The notes under the pieces were generated by a model that saw only the letters and a list, made by a program, of their open reading frames with translations, was not told the DNA's origin and did not search any database. Positions 22,975-34,992 of a stretch of DNA of 64,000 nt are shown one piece after another. Source of the DNA: Fasciolopsis buskii (lineage: Eukaryota > Platyhelminthes > Trematoda > Plagiorchiida > Fasciolidae); assembly GCA_008360955.1 (NCBI GenBank), contig LUCM01004193.1:580942-644941 (forward strand), in the 5' to 3' direction. The position numbers were made by a program, and so were the translations under genes. How positions within the stretch are numbered: position 1 is the first letter of the stretch; the number at the start of each line of letters is the position of its first letter.

Positions 22975-25900
22975 CGTGCATTGGTCTGATCTCTCCTTTA
23001 TTATCAACCACGAGAGTCAGACTTCAGTAAAAACAAAATGTCACTTGTTAACCTGGTCAAAAGGGTCTACAAATACATGCACAGTCGACGGCAAATATTC
23101 GAGAGAATAAATGGTTCGGTCTAACAAGCGATCTAGACAATAATACGACTTAAGATTAATTACAAAACTTTTTCAGCAAGTTTATAATGATTCTGTACTT
23201 CATTGAGATCTAATTTTCCAAGTTCAGACTAGTTTGTTTTGAAAGCCAAGCTCATTTATTCTTAAATGACCTTATTGCAGTTTACAAACAAACATAAGAT
23301 GATAAATGTAAGTAAATTCATGACATTTCTCATATTTCTTTGATTTACTAGTATTGGTACTTTTTAGAATGCATCACAATCACATAAATGCACTTATACA
23401 TATATATATATATGTAGAATTTTGATTTCGCGTAGTTCACCCTCTTGCGCGCCGCATGTTAGGATCTGGATGTGTTTGGTTTGGTGAGTTGCGTTCTGGG
23501 ATGCGCCAGTAGTACAGTGCTGTGCATAAGTATACACGAATGGTTACACTGGATATCAGCAGTAATCATAAAACTAGACAAAAACAAGTAAATACGTCGG
23601 TATATACAATCTGCATAGACTTTCGTAACACTAGATAAATTATGTGAAATACGGAGTGCTTGACAAAATCGCTTGCTTTACTTGCACCATTTGTCGAACA
23701 GCTAACAAACTGGCAGATTAACTGCCATTCTGAGAAAATCTACCAGCAACCGGTGGTTATTGCCATCTTCTTGTGCACTGCTTTCCCAGTAACTCACGGT
23801 CCGCACCCATCTCATCGTCCCACACAATTCATCGCAATTCACTGGTCGCACCTTCCTTAACCTTGTCTCAAACCAACTTCAACGCCAACACAACTAATGT
23901 GATCAATGCTACCCGGATGGAGAAGGCAATTTTACAAATCAGTTTTGACCAGTCAAACTCCATCGGGGGGGGTAGGGAGGGGAGTGGAGATTGTCGGACT
24001 GCTGCTATTTGGAAATTTGACCAAAAGTGACATTGTCGGAGAATTGGAAGAAATTCAAAGAAGTACGCACATAAGCAAGGGAAAATAAGAATTAGTACAA
24101 GTGAAGTATATATGTATGTATATGACCTTAAATGTATTAATACTGCCTGGAAGAAAAACCAATATCTGATCGATCTATATAGATTGTGTCGCCGCAATTT
24201 TTCAAGACTGCACGGCAATGACTGATACCATGTTTGAACTGTCCAATTTCCACACCAGTATGTCGCTGATAAAGACTAATTGTACTGCCATTCTGATTTC
24301 TACAACAGACATACCAGTGCAGCTTATGGGAGAACCACTAGTACACCAGAAACATTTGGGAATATGACCAGTCAATTTTAGGTCAAGTGATCAACAGGAA
24401 ATACGATTCGTTCATAAGTCTGATCAAAGCAAAGGCACATGAAGTACTCTTCGTTGCTGAGCAGCTGGATTTAGATGCAGTTTTTCTGCTATAATGTAAA
24501 TTGTCTTTCTAAAATAATGCATCGCATTGTGGTCTAAAACAATTGATAATTACGTTGGATTTCGTCAGAAGAAATGTATTTTAGTTCACTTGTTTATTGG
24601 AGAATTCGGACAGTCTCCACCTGCTTTTCTGGATCTATTATTTTCTTTTGCCCATCCTGTTTTCTTACTTGCTTACCTGGTCGCGACGGTTGATGCTAGG
24701 CCCTCTTTACTGGCAAAATTCTCGTTTTTAACGTTCAAACGCATCATATAAACACTAGACGAGGATGTTCATGCCTCAGTCTGCGGCATCAATTCAATTC
24801 CCGTCTGGTTTTCATGCTTATGAAACTAGGAAAGCCAGAGGAAAGCGTGTGAAAAAGCAACCATAACTAATTCGGTATGTGTTAATGGTAGGACATAGAA
24901 TGTTTTCATCAAATAATGATATCACATGGTGAATTATTTGATCATAACTAATTTTTTTGTCCATGCGCCTGGAATTTTCCGTAGGCTATATCATCAATCG
25001 AGGTAGTTATTAGTGGGGTGTATGTGTAACTGCTTACAGTTTTGGAAAATACAAGAGAAGGACTTGTCTGTTGTTTCGACGGATCTCCCCCTGATGTTGC
25101 CAACAATGCTGCTGCAACAATGGAAAGAGCTGTCCTGCAGTGCGTATCGGCGGCAGTTATCGCTGTGGGGCCCAATCGACGTAGGCACCATCTTTTCGCG
25201 TTTGTATGCCATAATTGCTGTTACCAACTGGTGTGTGCCGGCTTGCGAATGACCTGTACACATCCATGGCTGCCATCAAATTTTGCTACATTTTCGATTC
25301 GTCTTGTGTAATTCTGTAAGTAACAATTTCATTGAAACCAATCACTTTTCTCTCATTCACTGGGATCCACTCATATCCAAGTCACAAACATGTTGTAGTC
25401 TGTTAAATGATAGCTCTAGATTTGACGATTGGGGGCGGTTCCAATAACCAAGTCAAGTTGTGGCAACGGTGGTAGCAATAACAGCTGTTCATACCGTAGT
25501 AACCAAGACGAAAACAGAATGAGTCTGTGACCTAGTTTGTAGAGTTGCCTAGCCTTTTGTTCATTTGATGAGTTTGAGACTATCATAAACTGCAAACATT
25601 TTATTCTGTTATGTCACCAGCTGCCTGGAACGACATTTTTAGTCCCGTTAACTTAACGCCAGTTGACAGAATATATTCCACATGACACGGATTACCACAC
25701 CTAAAAAACTGACATTGGACGGACATGCTCTGCAACAGAGAATGAAGAAAACAACGGTGTTTAAGTGCGAGAATGTTTCATACACTTTTGACCAAGCAAA
25801 AAGGTTCACACTACCCGGGACAAAAATGAACAATGTCAGTTAACAACAGGGCAGTTGAAGAAAAGCAGCAGATCAAGTTAGTAAAAGCTATCAACCCACT

Positions 25901-28900
25901 TTTTTAAACTGCGAAAGTGGCATGGTGGGAAAGAAGTGCTTCCGTCCACGAACCCGACTTTCTTTTGTGGAACATTCGAAAAAGATGACGATTATTCCTA
26001 TTTATTTACCCTTTTCCAGTGATCGCTGTTCCAAATGATCAGGTGTACATTTTAATTCAGGGTGATTGTCAATAAGTTTCCTTTTCATTTTTATGGCAGT
26101 AAAGAGTGTGTTTGAAACCATTACAAAGATTAGACAGTTTGTGACTTTGAGAAGTTAAACCAAACTTTTAACTCTCTCAAGACACCGGATCGTGGAAGCG
26201 CACGATTATGATGAATTTATTGTACCAGAAGAAAAGACATGTTTTGATTAAAGTCGAAACCACCATACCGACTGATTCTGAAAGTACTCACTCCAGTTGT
26301 CTTATCTTAGTTTAAAGTAATCCCTTTTTCGTCACCACCAAGTGAAGCTCTTTATTACTCATCTTTATGATACATTGTCATCAAATTACTGTGTGACAAG
26401 AACTCAAAAATTTCAACAGATCACCTGAGTTTGAATTGAAATGTTGTTCAATTAATTATATGACATCAAAGTTAAACTCTGTTGGAGTCTTGGGCATGGT
26501 TGGGCATGGTCACAATTGGAGACATCTCCGGTCGTTCAATGAGATGATCGTCAGAGGAATTGAAAAATTTAACTGTCTTCCTTCAGTTTCAGTACGCGAA
26601 ACCTTGGACTGGTTTGGAAACTAATGGCTATATTTCACCTACCGAGTAGATTCTCTGACCGTTGACCTACCTCCGTACTATTCGTCATCCATAAGGTCAG
26701 GAGAGTTGAAACTATATGCCGGAAATCTTACCACTGAAGGGAAATGAATGGTAAAATGCTGGGCACTCAAATATGCGTGGCATAATGAGGTCGGTATGTT
26801 TATTGGTGATAGGTGGCACCTAAATTCCCACTGGCCTGCATCCCATGTCTGGTCCATTCAGGTTCCATACTACTCTGCACTCTAGGTTCCAAAGTAGGAG
26901 CTTCCGGTTTACTTAGAAATCCAGTAACTGATACTTATGGTCACATGATACCTTGAGTAAAGTTGCTTTAGAAAAGTAATTTCCAACTGATATAGTCATC
27001 TCGTTTTCTCGCTGCGCAGTTTGGCTCATTCCAGTACGAAATGGCGGCTCGGGTCTGTGTTTTGTTGCTATCCGTCAAAATCCGTATCACGATTTCAAGT
27101 ACCAATATTATCAGCACCCAAGTTAACATGGTCAGTATCAAGAGGCCGGCAGATTTACTCTCCGAGTTTATATTTGCTTTAGGCTGAAAGATAGAAATTT
27201 CCACGGAAGTATTTCTTTGATTTAGTACAAAATGTCCTTAATTCTTTGCAAATTATTTTGATATAATAGGGTTTACTATGAGCCCATTGTGGGGTAACAA
27301 AAACAAGCCTGTTCACTCGCTGTACTTCTTATTCGAGTGGAAATACTGCGTATGCGATTTAGAGCTCTTTCTAATGCACAGTGCCGTCACGAAGCAATTC
27401 TTCAGCTGTTCTGTGTTTTGCGCTGAGTTACTGAATTGATGTCAAATTATTTCGTTGTCCGACTCGAAGTGAATTGGTCAGAATTGATCTCAGAAATTGT
27501 TCGTCTGATCTGTGGAGTTCCCAGCTAAATTCGAGTCTGTTTCTGTAAGCAAATCACTTTCTCGCCCTCAGTTACTCTGAACGTGGAGATTGCGGTTGTC
27601 GAGCGGCATACTGAGGCCCGAGGTAGAACGGCAATATGTCAAACCCAGCAGTCATGTCTTTCGACTGGGGAATGTGTATTAAATTTGGAGAACCAAGACA
27701 AAAAAGAATTCAACTTTGTTCAACTTTTCGAGGTCCAAATTTCTCATTAATTTTCTCACAATTGCAAGATTACCCAATAGCCATTCCGATGTTACATTTT
27801 CGTCCTATCTTGAAAAAATGCATTTCAGAAACAGTCGTACAAATCACTCCGGAATTACCTTTGTCTTATTGTCGCGGATTTATCTCTGTCCTCTTACTTT
27901 CCGTATTATTTATTAATAAGACCGAGGTTATCAATCTCAGGATATAGGCTATAGTCAGCGGCACGCTTCCGAACGAGCAAAAGGACGACTATGGAGGGGG
28001 GTGAATTAGAACCCTTTACATTCGCGTACAAATGTTACGATTTTGACTACTTGCGAAATCCGCATTCGGCTTCTGGATATGAAAATGGGATGTAGACAGA
28101 AGAAACCAATAACACTAATTCTTGGATGAACTTCGGCTTTGCACAATTGACAACCAAAATGTTTAAACAACCACTGCTTGTTTTGCGTAACCCATGCACG
28201 GGCCATTTCGAAAGGAAGTGATCATGGTGAATCAACTTCGGCGCTGCACATAGCCCATGGGAAGCATTTTTACCGAAATCCCTTCTACAGACGGCAAATG
28301 CTCATAAGTAACAATAAAAATACAAGATACCACAGGGGGCTACTGTGAAATTAGGCACCATGCCAAATTTACTACCAGAGAAAACACACTAGACATAATA
28401 ACGCTTGTTTACTCTCAACCTCAGGTTCTGTTCAACCACTAGTAAGTGCAACGCAGACAGGCACTTCCTATACTATGGTGTCGCTCTTGCTACCTCTGAG
28501 TACATCAATGCTGACAGACAGGCAAAGAGGCTTGCAGGACATCTGCCTCTCCCATAGTACTACTGTTACTGTCTCCATCAGTATTTGTTATTTCTGTTAA
28601 CATTCTGCTCCATATACGGAAAAGGCGTGTGCACGCATAGCGAACAAAACAGGTTTCTTGAGCTTAACCGCACAATAACCACGTGTACAAAAAAAACGAG
28701 AAAATTAGCACCTGCCTATGCAAATCTTAAAATCAGTTCTTTTTCTCAGCGTTAAATGATGGGTTTTACGCGTAATATGCATATATGCGATTAAAAAACG
28801 AGCAATTTCTTCATGCGTAAACAATGAGAGCGTGGATATGCTTCATCAGGCAGATTCGTGATCACGCATAACCCTGAGTACAATGCCCGGTATAACCCCA

Positions 28901-29250
28901 CGGTCCGATCACAGAAGACACGAATAACTGGGAAATTTGTATGTGTGCTTGCATGTGTGTAAGTTTGGGATGTCGACTCCAACGCACGAGGGGAAGAAAA
29001 GTGCATAGGGACGGTGTATAAGAGAGGAGAGTGGGTAGAGTGAGGATTGCAACAGTTATTTTTGACTATGCTAGGCTGGTGGACGCAGTGCCCATGAAGA
29101 ATTCTAATTACTTGGTATTTTGTTTGCAACAATTGTTGTTTGAATCACTTATATTTGGGATTTGAAAATTTTAACCGTATGGGGTTTAACAGGGGTTTCT
29201 TATGATATATCGTACAGCATCAGCCTCTAGTTCATCATTAAAAAGCCATG
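22971..29250. other. Long spacer, no recognised gene
   Basis: About 6.3 kb. A short (AT)n lies at 23397-23414. Frames overlap on both strands at 24948-25311 (four frames of 75-89 codons), but none matches a known family. A plus frame at 26486-26624 (GHGHNWRHLRSFNEMI) and one at 27636-27947 (103 codons) look mildly coding-like without recognisable motifs. No retroelement signature was found. Confidence 0.35.
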
Positions 29251-29451
29251 GAATCCGTATGCGGTTGATTCCTCCTTGTTGGAAATCATCGGAAGTGCAA
29301 ATCCACGGCACCCGCACTGAGACATGGGCCCGAGACGGGCGGTTTTGAGTCAATCACCTTACACATTATGCCCGCTTTGAAGATACTCAACGGTTTGTAG
29401 AAAATCAGCATCATACAGTATACCAACCCTATCACTGGATGCCACGGGCGT

Positions 29452-29630
29452 CCTGCACCTGTCTGACTGCGGGGTGCGATAAACGTGTGGTGAAAGACAT
29501 TGGATGTGAAGTCTGCAAAAGATGTGCAAATCCGAGCTGCTCGGGAATTAAATTGAAGTTTACCTGATTTACTGCCAAGACAGGTGGGCTGAATGGGTAT
29601 GCGGCCAGTGCAAGCAGGCTGCCTGGCTAC
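29452..29630 (+). pseudogene. PHD zinc finger of LINE ORF1, frameshifted
   Basis: The frame reads CLTAGCDKRVVKDIG, then CEVCKRCANPSCSGIK, to a TGA at 29564. One base shift restores YCQDRWAEWVCGQCKQAAW. Taken across the shift, the order is C-x4-C, C-x2-C, NPSC, then W-V-C-x2-C, the layout of a PHD finger, including the aromatic residue two before the last Cys pair. The usual W-x-H centre has become C-x-N. PHD-bearing first ORFs are known in CR1-group LINEs, where they probably act with the RNP or chromatin. The stop and frameshift show the gene is dead. Confidence 0.55.
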
Positions 29631-30557
29631 TTTTCCGGAAAAGACAGAGAAAGAAGGGACGAGGATGAAACGCTGTGTACCTAAGTACCTAAGCCCACGG
29701 AATTGTTAAAACACCAAAGGTCGTACGTGGCTGTAGCGAGCTCTCAAGGGAATGCGACTCCGGAAGTGGCAAACAGACACAAGTATCATTGTCCAGCCAC
29801 AGCTTACTTCACTCCTGTTAGGTCAGCAGCTTCGGAAGAGTGGGTGTAAGTGAAGACCAAAACAAAGCCGCAAGCAGGTCAGAGGACCAAATCCAAGATA
29901 CCAGCAAATTACAGATGAGGCAACCGGGACAAGCTACTGGCAAGAGCAGTAGTAGTAACCCATGTATCTGCAGGAAAGTAGAACATAGTACTTGATGATC
30001 CAGGTACTAAAAATCGGTGACACGTCGCTCAAATGCTAAGGTAGCCAGGGCAGAAATGCAAGGTACCCCACAAGGGAAGCAAGATATGATGAGCCCCCAA
30101 AATCTCGGCTCATCAAAGGCGACAACTTAGCCAGCTTCGCCGAAGACAGTGGTAATCGAAGACCTGAAAAATAAAAGCTACCAGAGCTGCCTACCAGAAA
30201 ATGAGGATATAGAATCAACAGGGGGACTTGTGATGGCTACTCGCTTAACAACTAGGGGGTGAGGGGAAACGAAAGACTGTAGTATTAGGTCGCCGCATCC
30301 TCCTGCACCGGTCGTCGCGGCAAAAAACGTACTAACCCCTCGGGTTTTGCGCCTGAGGACCGTGTCCCAATAGGTGCCAGTAGCAACTTGGGCCGAGAGA
30401 ACAGGGTAAAAATGCCCTGTGCTAATTTGTTTAGCAGCAGAAACAAGTGGCCTGAGCTTACTGCGGTTGCTGCCTCTATATTCGCCATTGCTGAAGAGTG
30501 GTTGATCAAAATGACCGTGTGCCAAGACCGGAGAAAGAACTTCTAAATTTATCGCCA

Positions 30558-31035
30558 GGACAGGAACAACGAGTGTCAAGGGGGCGGACTGGCCACCCAC
30601 GTTCGGAAAAAGGATCAAACATGCTGAATTCCAGGTGAAGTAATGCACTTGGAAAGTTTGTGTATTGCAGCCACGCTTCTAATTCCGTCTAGGGGGGTCA
30701 ATGTGGCTTGTATGTGTAGGACCCTGGGTGCTGACCAGAAGGAGGATTCGTTGGTCCTAAATGCTGCAGTTAAAGAGGCCAAGGTCCTCACTGTAGGGGA
30801 CTTCAATTTCCCACGCGTAGACTGGGCCTTCGAGAGATGCGCCTTCGTTGGGTCGGAACAAGGCTTCCTCCAGTAGTTGCATTTAAATAACTTGCATCAA
30901 CATATTAGAGAGGACGCCAGGTACAGATCCGGCTACCAGCCCATACAAATGGACTTTGCAATCACAAACTAGACAACCGACTCCACGGAACTTTAGCGTC
31001 TATCCCCTTTAGTCAAGGGTGATCACGTAACAGTG
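30558..31035 (+). pseudogene. AP-endonuclease remnant of CR1-like LINE
   Basis: Starts with GGGLATHVRKK in one frame (the GGGVAVYV motif of CR1 endonucleases). It continues in another frame (30643-30876) with LCIAATLLIPSRGVNVACM and VLTVGDFNFPRVDWA, the catalytic GDFN-x-P-x-IDW block. A TAG ends that frame at 30874. The next segment, LHLNNLHQHIREDARYRSG, then MDFAIT and VKGDHVTV, corresponds to the final Q-V-x-x-TR, LDLVLT and SDH-type motifs, with G in place of S. The nuclease nicks target DNA to prime reverse transcription. The N-terminal half with the catalytic Asn and Glu is missing. Confidence 0.6.
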
Positions 31036-31446
31036 AAAACCAGGATGCTCAAGCCAACGAGTGGAAGAATAATCGGTCCAAGTAGAGGAGCTTCCACTCA
31101 GCTATATCCCGCCGCATTGCGATCAGGTTCCTGTCAGAACCAAAGAATTTAGTTGACAAACACAATCGTTCTGCTTAGCGAGTGGACGCCCTAGCAGCGC
31201 CCGTCCATCAATCCCCATGAGTTAAACGCCTACAAATATTTCCACACTGCATCGGTCGTTGCGAAGGCTAAACAGGACCGCGCTGCCCATTGTATCGAGC
31301 GGAGTGGATAGTGATGATCCTACTACTGCCCAGAGTTCTCTCATTTTTATTCAACCTGCCTCTTCTGCCGCCAATCAAATTTCTCTGCCCCTTTAACAAC
31401 CTATAATGTCCCCGCTGATAACATGCCCGGTACTCGCAACGGTTAG

Positions 31447-32300
31447 TTGTCAAGTAGTGTAGTAGGTGGTTTTCTGTCTGTTAGCTCACATTTTCTCAAG
31501 CCTCGTCAGCCTCTGAATCTCGGTTCCTTCAATGTGCGCACTTTAATACAGGCTGGCCAACAGGCGTGTTTGGTTCTGACAGTGGACTCACTTTCGATTG
31601 ATGTCTGCTGCGTTAGTGAAACACGAATTCAGAATTCGAGTAGAATAATTCAACTAACTGCGCCAAATGTCTCGTCAAGATATTTTCTTCGCATTTCAGG
31701 AGACGGAGCAGCTCAAGCTGTGGGTCAGCGTGGTGTAGGACTAGTCTTAAGTGAGAAGGCTGAAGCAGCCCCTTTAGATTGGGTCCCAGTCAACAGTCGC
31801 TTGTGCGCCGAGAGACTGCAGGGATCAGTTGGCGTCCGAAAGGATAGTAGTGTAAAGCGTAGTTTATTTGTTATCTCGGCATACGCTCCCACAGACTGCA
31901 GCACTGATATGGAGAAAGACGAGTTTTACGATAACCTAGTCACTCTTGTTCGGAAGAGCAAACGCTCTGACATTGTAGTGGTAGCAGGTGACTTTAATGC
32001 ACAAGTTGGAAAACTGAGTGCATCGGAGTCCTGTTTAGGTGAGCGATGCGCCTTGCCTGCATAGCGAACAGACAACGGGGAAAGACTTCTCCAATTCTGT
32101 GCAGATAATCATTTATTCCTATCTGGTACGAATTTCCGACACAGTTCGCGTCACACTGCGACATGGCGCTCTAACTCGACGGGTACTTTGAGTCAGATTG
32201 ATCATATCGCAGTTAGCTACCGTTGACGCAGTTCTGTCCAGAATTGTAGATCATACTGGACCATGTAGTTCGATTCGGACCATGCGTTAGTTTTAATGCG
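31447..32300 (+). pseudogene. RTE-like AP endonuclease domain
   Basis: An open frame of 205 codons (31447-32064) carries the exonuclease/endonuclease/phosphatase fold motifs: SFNVRTL (residues 27-33, catalytic Asn), CVSETRIQ (catalytic Glu at 58), VISAYAPTD and VVVAGDFNAQVG (GDFNAQ at 181-186). It ends at a TAG (32062-32064). The same frame then continues across further stops (TGA at 32224, TAG at 32266) with TATWRSNSTGTLSQIDHI and FDSDHALV, the closing T-W-x-S, Q-I-D-H-I and S-D-H motifs. All key catalytic positions therefore survive and only nonsense mutations inactivate it. It would nick the target strand in target-primed reverse transcription. A related, more decayed copy lies at 57590-58210 on the minus strand. 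Confidence 0.8.
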
Positions 32301-33547
32301 ATTTTTGCTGCAGCTGAATGGCCATCGACGCAGGCTACAAACCTGATTGGCTGTCGAACGTTTGTCTGATTCGGCTGTTCGCAACAGCTACGAACAGAAG
32401 CTATCCGAGGAACTAAGAACTTCGACGAGCAGCAATGTAGACGATAAGTAGGATCAAATTAAGCAAGCTATGCATTTGGCAGCAAATTTCGCCTGCGGTA
32501 CCAGATCTAGTGTTCCTCAAATCACTGGATCTCTCAAGCGTCGCTAATTCTAATGGAGCAAAAACGCGAGCTGCCTAACTGCAAGGAAATGAATAAGATG
32601 CGTCGGCAGTTGCAGCGTCAGTTGACGATAAGCCTTAGGAATGACCGCGAAAGCTGGTGGGTTAAGTTATCCCAAGAGATGGAAGTGGCGTCCGCTTCAG
32701 GTAACAGTCAAAGACTGTTTAGGCTTACAAGCGACAGCGGTGGGCGGCGAACTTCGGTTAGTGAAGTCGAGCGCAATAGGAATGGAGAGCTCATCCATGG
32801 TAGACAGGAAAGACTGGACCGTCGTGCAGAGCCCTTTAAGGATCAGTTTAGCTAGCCACACGTTAAAGTATTTAGGCCGACGTCTCCAGCTGCAAATCCT
32901 TGGGAGGTGTCTCTTGACCCTCAAGCTGAATTGGAGGAATATTCTATTCCTGAGGAGGGGAAAAGCGACCTGTCCTGACGAACTTCCGGCAGTTCCTATT
33001 AAACTGGGTGGAGAAGCCCTGATGAAATCATTTTCCTACTTAATTCGTGATATTTATAACGAGGGACATGTTCCTTATCGTGTGGAGAGCAACTGTTTGT
33101 ATCCATTTTCAAGAAGGGTACATGGAGTGACGTTAGGAAGCGTCGGGGGATTAGTTTACTTCCGATAGTCACTAAGGTGTTAGCTTCAATAATACCGCAC
33201 CCTCTGATGCCGGTTGACGGTAGTAACATTCGCCAACAGACCGGATTTCGCCCAGGTCGAGGTTGCTTAGACCAGATATTCACTCTTCGGCAATCACTTG
33301 AACTGCACAAAAAATCGGGGCCCTAAGACTGTAGTCTTTCTGGACAGGAAAGTTGCGTTCGACTCAGTGGATCGGACAGCACTATTCAGTACTCACCACT
33401 GGAGTAGTATGCCAGTGAATTTCGTGAACCCATTGTGAGCAATATCTTGCATACCTATGGTTGCGTGGGGGTATACAGGGAACTATCAAGTTCGTTCGAA
33501 ACAACTAGCAGGTTGTTCCATAAGTCCACTCCTGTTCAACTTCGGCA
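32301..33547 (+). pseudogene. RTE-like reverse transcriptase, 5' part
   Basis: The linker frame 32553-32855 (SLRNDRESWWVKLSQEME, NSQRLFRLTSDS) is typical of RTE elements. After a frameshift GKATCPDELPAVPIKLGGEA (about 32961-33018) gives the finger-domain GPDELP block. Further shifts give GISLLPIVTKVLAS, QQTGFRPGRGC-x-DQIFTLRQ, then motif A VVFLDRKVAFDSVDR (from 33331, catalytic Asp kept) and motif B GCSISPLLFNFG (33511-33546). At least three frame changes and several stops are needed to read this through, so the copy is dead. RT is then broken off by a SINE-containing insertion and resumes at 33870. Confidence 0.75.
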
Positions 33548-33869
33548 TGGGGCCGGCACCAGGGTGATCGAGAATGCCTTGGCCTCAGGTCGAGGCTCTC
33601 CCTTGCACATTTGCGGGTTGAAGCCTGCGACGATCCCTAATTGGATTCGCTCGGACGCGTAGTTTTTGCAATTGGGGATGTCCTGGTACGATCCCTTCAT
33701 GTTTGGTCGGCAGTGGCCAAACTGATAAAGACTTGGGTTCGAATCCGCCCACCGCCGGTCAAACTCCTCATTTGACAGCTTTCTGTTGTCTGCGGCCTCC
33801 TTACTGAAAAATGATGTACATTGTTATCTCATTAATGAAGGAAGTAAAAGATAAAAGATAAAAAAGAAA
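33548..33869 (+). mobile_element. SINE insertion inside the LINE RT (SINE copy 2)
   Basis: The 3' half is the same SINE as at 16198-16395: an A-box-like TGGCCAAACTG (33714-33724), a perfect B box GGTTCGAATCC (33736-33746), CCGCCGGTCAA, then ATGTACATTGTT, CTCATTAATGAAGGAAG and TAAAAGATAAAAGATAAAAA. About a dozen bases between the boxes are missing compared with copy 3. The 5' half (33548-33690) is unlike the other SINE copies. It may be residual RT sequence, another insertion, or a longer SINE head. RT reading stops just before and resumes just after this block, so the insertion postdates the LINE. Confidence 0.75.
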
Positions 33870-34760
33870 AAATGATGGAAGACGCTTTAGGAGGTCTTCA
33901 GGATGCAGGAATCGGACTGGGGGACGGTGAGATGGTATTTGACCTAGATTACGCAGATGATGTCGTGTGTGTCTGAATCCACAGACCATGCACAACGCTC
34001 AATAGACGGACTCTCGAGGTCTGCAGCTCCATTTGGCATGTGCAAACTGCTGTTACAAGACTGGATGACAGTAGTGCCGAACTTGATACTGAATGGAGAG
34101 AAACTAACGATTTTGATTTTTTTCACTTACCGTGGTTGTTGCGTGTCGAAAAATGATAGCTCGGCAGTGGAGGTAAACAAGCGTATATACAAGGCTCGAG
34201 TGGTTTACGCCAAACTGAAGCATTTGTGGCATCGCACTGATAATTTGATTGGAGTTGAAAGGTTGCATATCCTGTGTTGCAGTGCGCTCAGCTCTGCCGT
34301 ACGGCAGCGAAACATAAAGCATGCTTGCGGGAGATGTTTGTCGCTTGGACATTTTCGACCACCGATGCCTATGTAGTGTGGCTAGAATTGGATGGAGTGA
34401 CCGGGTGAGTAATCTGGAAGTTAGAAATCCAATACTAGGTGCTGATTCTCAGAATACTTATCTCGCCATGTAAAGCTCAGTAGACTACTCTGGTTGGGTC
34501 TCGTGTTGCGTATGGCAAATACTCGTCTACCATACAGTGCCCCGTTTTTTGTTCCTCCTAAGGAATAAAAGCCATGTGGAGGTCAACAGGTGACGTGGCA
34601 ACGTGGAATGAGAAAATGTACAGCGAACTTAGGTAAAGTAGGTGTCTCACTTCTTCGTGGTTGGGGTCCGAAAGACTCGTCGACTTGCTGGCTGGAGACA
34701 CTTAAGGATATGACAGTGAATCGTGAACAGTAGAGATCAGGTTGTCATTTTTCCACCGAA
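33870..34760 (+). pseudogene. RTE-like reverse transcriptase, 3' part
   Basis: Resumes with MMEDALGGLQDAGIGLG and then motif C, FDLDYADDVVCV (YADD at 33950-33961, both Asp kept). It continues through the thumb and C-terminal region: SKNDSSAVEVNKRIYKARV, KLKHLWHRTDNL (33957-34376 frame). After frameshifts come FDHRCLCSVARIGWSDRV, NLEVRNPILGADSQ, LRMANTRLPYSA and RGWGPKDSSTCWLETLKDM. These are the usual VLLYGCETW, FDHRCLR and RWLGHVLRM blocks seen in flatworm RTE elements. Stops and shifts are numerous. The 3' UTR then runs to the (GAT)n tail. Confidence 0.75.
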
Positions 34761-34956
34761 TCAGAATGATTGAAAACACGTGCGTTTGTACAGTTAGACT
34801 GTGTTCCGTGTGTTGGCTGCAGCGGCATCTTGTCTTTTCCGGCCTGCGTAAGTCCACTCCATGTTCCCGTTGGATATTCAAATTTTTTTCAGAAATATGA
34901 AACTTTGGGGAAAAGGCTGTGGTCAGCGAGGCTTGCTTTGATGTTTAACGCTGAAC

Positions 34957-34992
<36 letters not shown>
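34957..34992 (+). repeat. (GAT)12 terminal tail of RTE-like LINE
   Basis: Twelve perfect GAT units follow the element's 3' UTR directly. RTE-clade LINEs typically end in such short tandem repeats rather than poly(A), so this is taken as the element's 3' terminus. It may also mutate as a microsatellite. Confidence 0.9.

Larger units (their letters stand above)
29260..31250 (+). mobile_element. Decayed CR1-like LINE, 5' part
   Basis: GC-rich block, distinct from its AT-rich flanks, with two landmarks in CR1 order: a PHD finger of an ORF1-type protein (29452-29630) and the C-terminal half of an AP endonuclease (30558-31035). The intervening 0.9 kb is GC-rich and open in patches but full of stops and frameshifts. 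The N-terminal half of the endonuclease and the whole RT are not found. Sequence changes abruptly near 31250, where the RTE-like LINE begins, so that later insertion probably separated or replaced the 3' part. CR1 assignment is from the GDFNFPRVDW and GDHV-type motifs. A long minus-strand frame across it is an antisense shadow. Confidence 0.6.
31251..34992 (+). mobile_element. Near full-length, inactive RTE-like LINE
   Basis: A single-ORF non-LTR retrotransposon read in order: AP endonuclease (31447-32300), linker (32300-32900), reverse transcriptase with RT motifs A, B and C, the C-terminal YGCETW-type and W-rich region (34140-34760), and a (GAT)12 tail (34957-34992). RTE-clade elements characteristically carry one ORF and end in short simple repeats. 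It is disrupted by several in-frame stops, at least four frameshifts and a SINE inserted between motifs B and C. It lies directly after the CR1-like remnant in the same orientation, so it probably inserted into it. The 5' boundary is approximate; no target-site duplication was identified by eye. Confidence 0.75.

Noticed and set aside
24948..25311. Four overlapping frames of 75-89 codons on both strands
   Set aside because: None matches a known family and they exclude one another; no convincing splice sites.
30178..30648. 156-codon minus-strand open frame
   Set aside because: Antisense to the GC-rich CR1-like LINE remnant; no known motif. A by-product of GC content.
31268..31453. Minus-strand frame over the start of the RTE-like LINE
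   Set aside because: Antisense to element 5' sequence; no motif.
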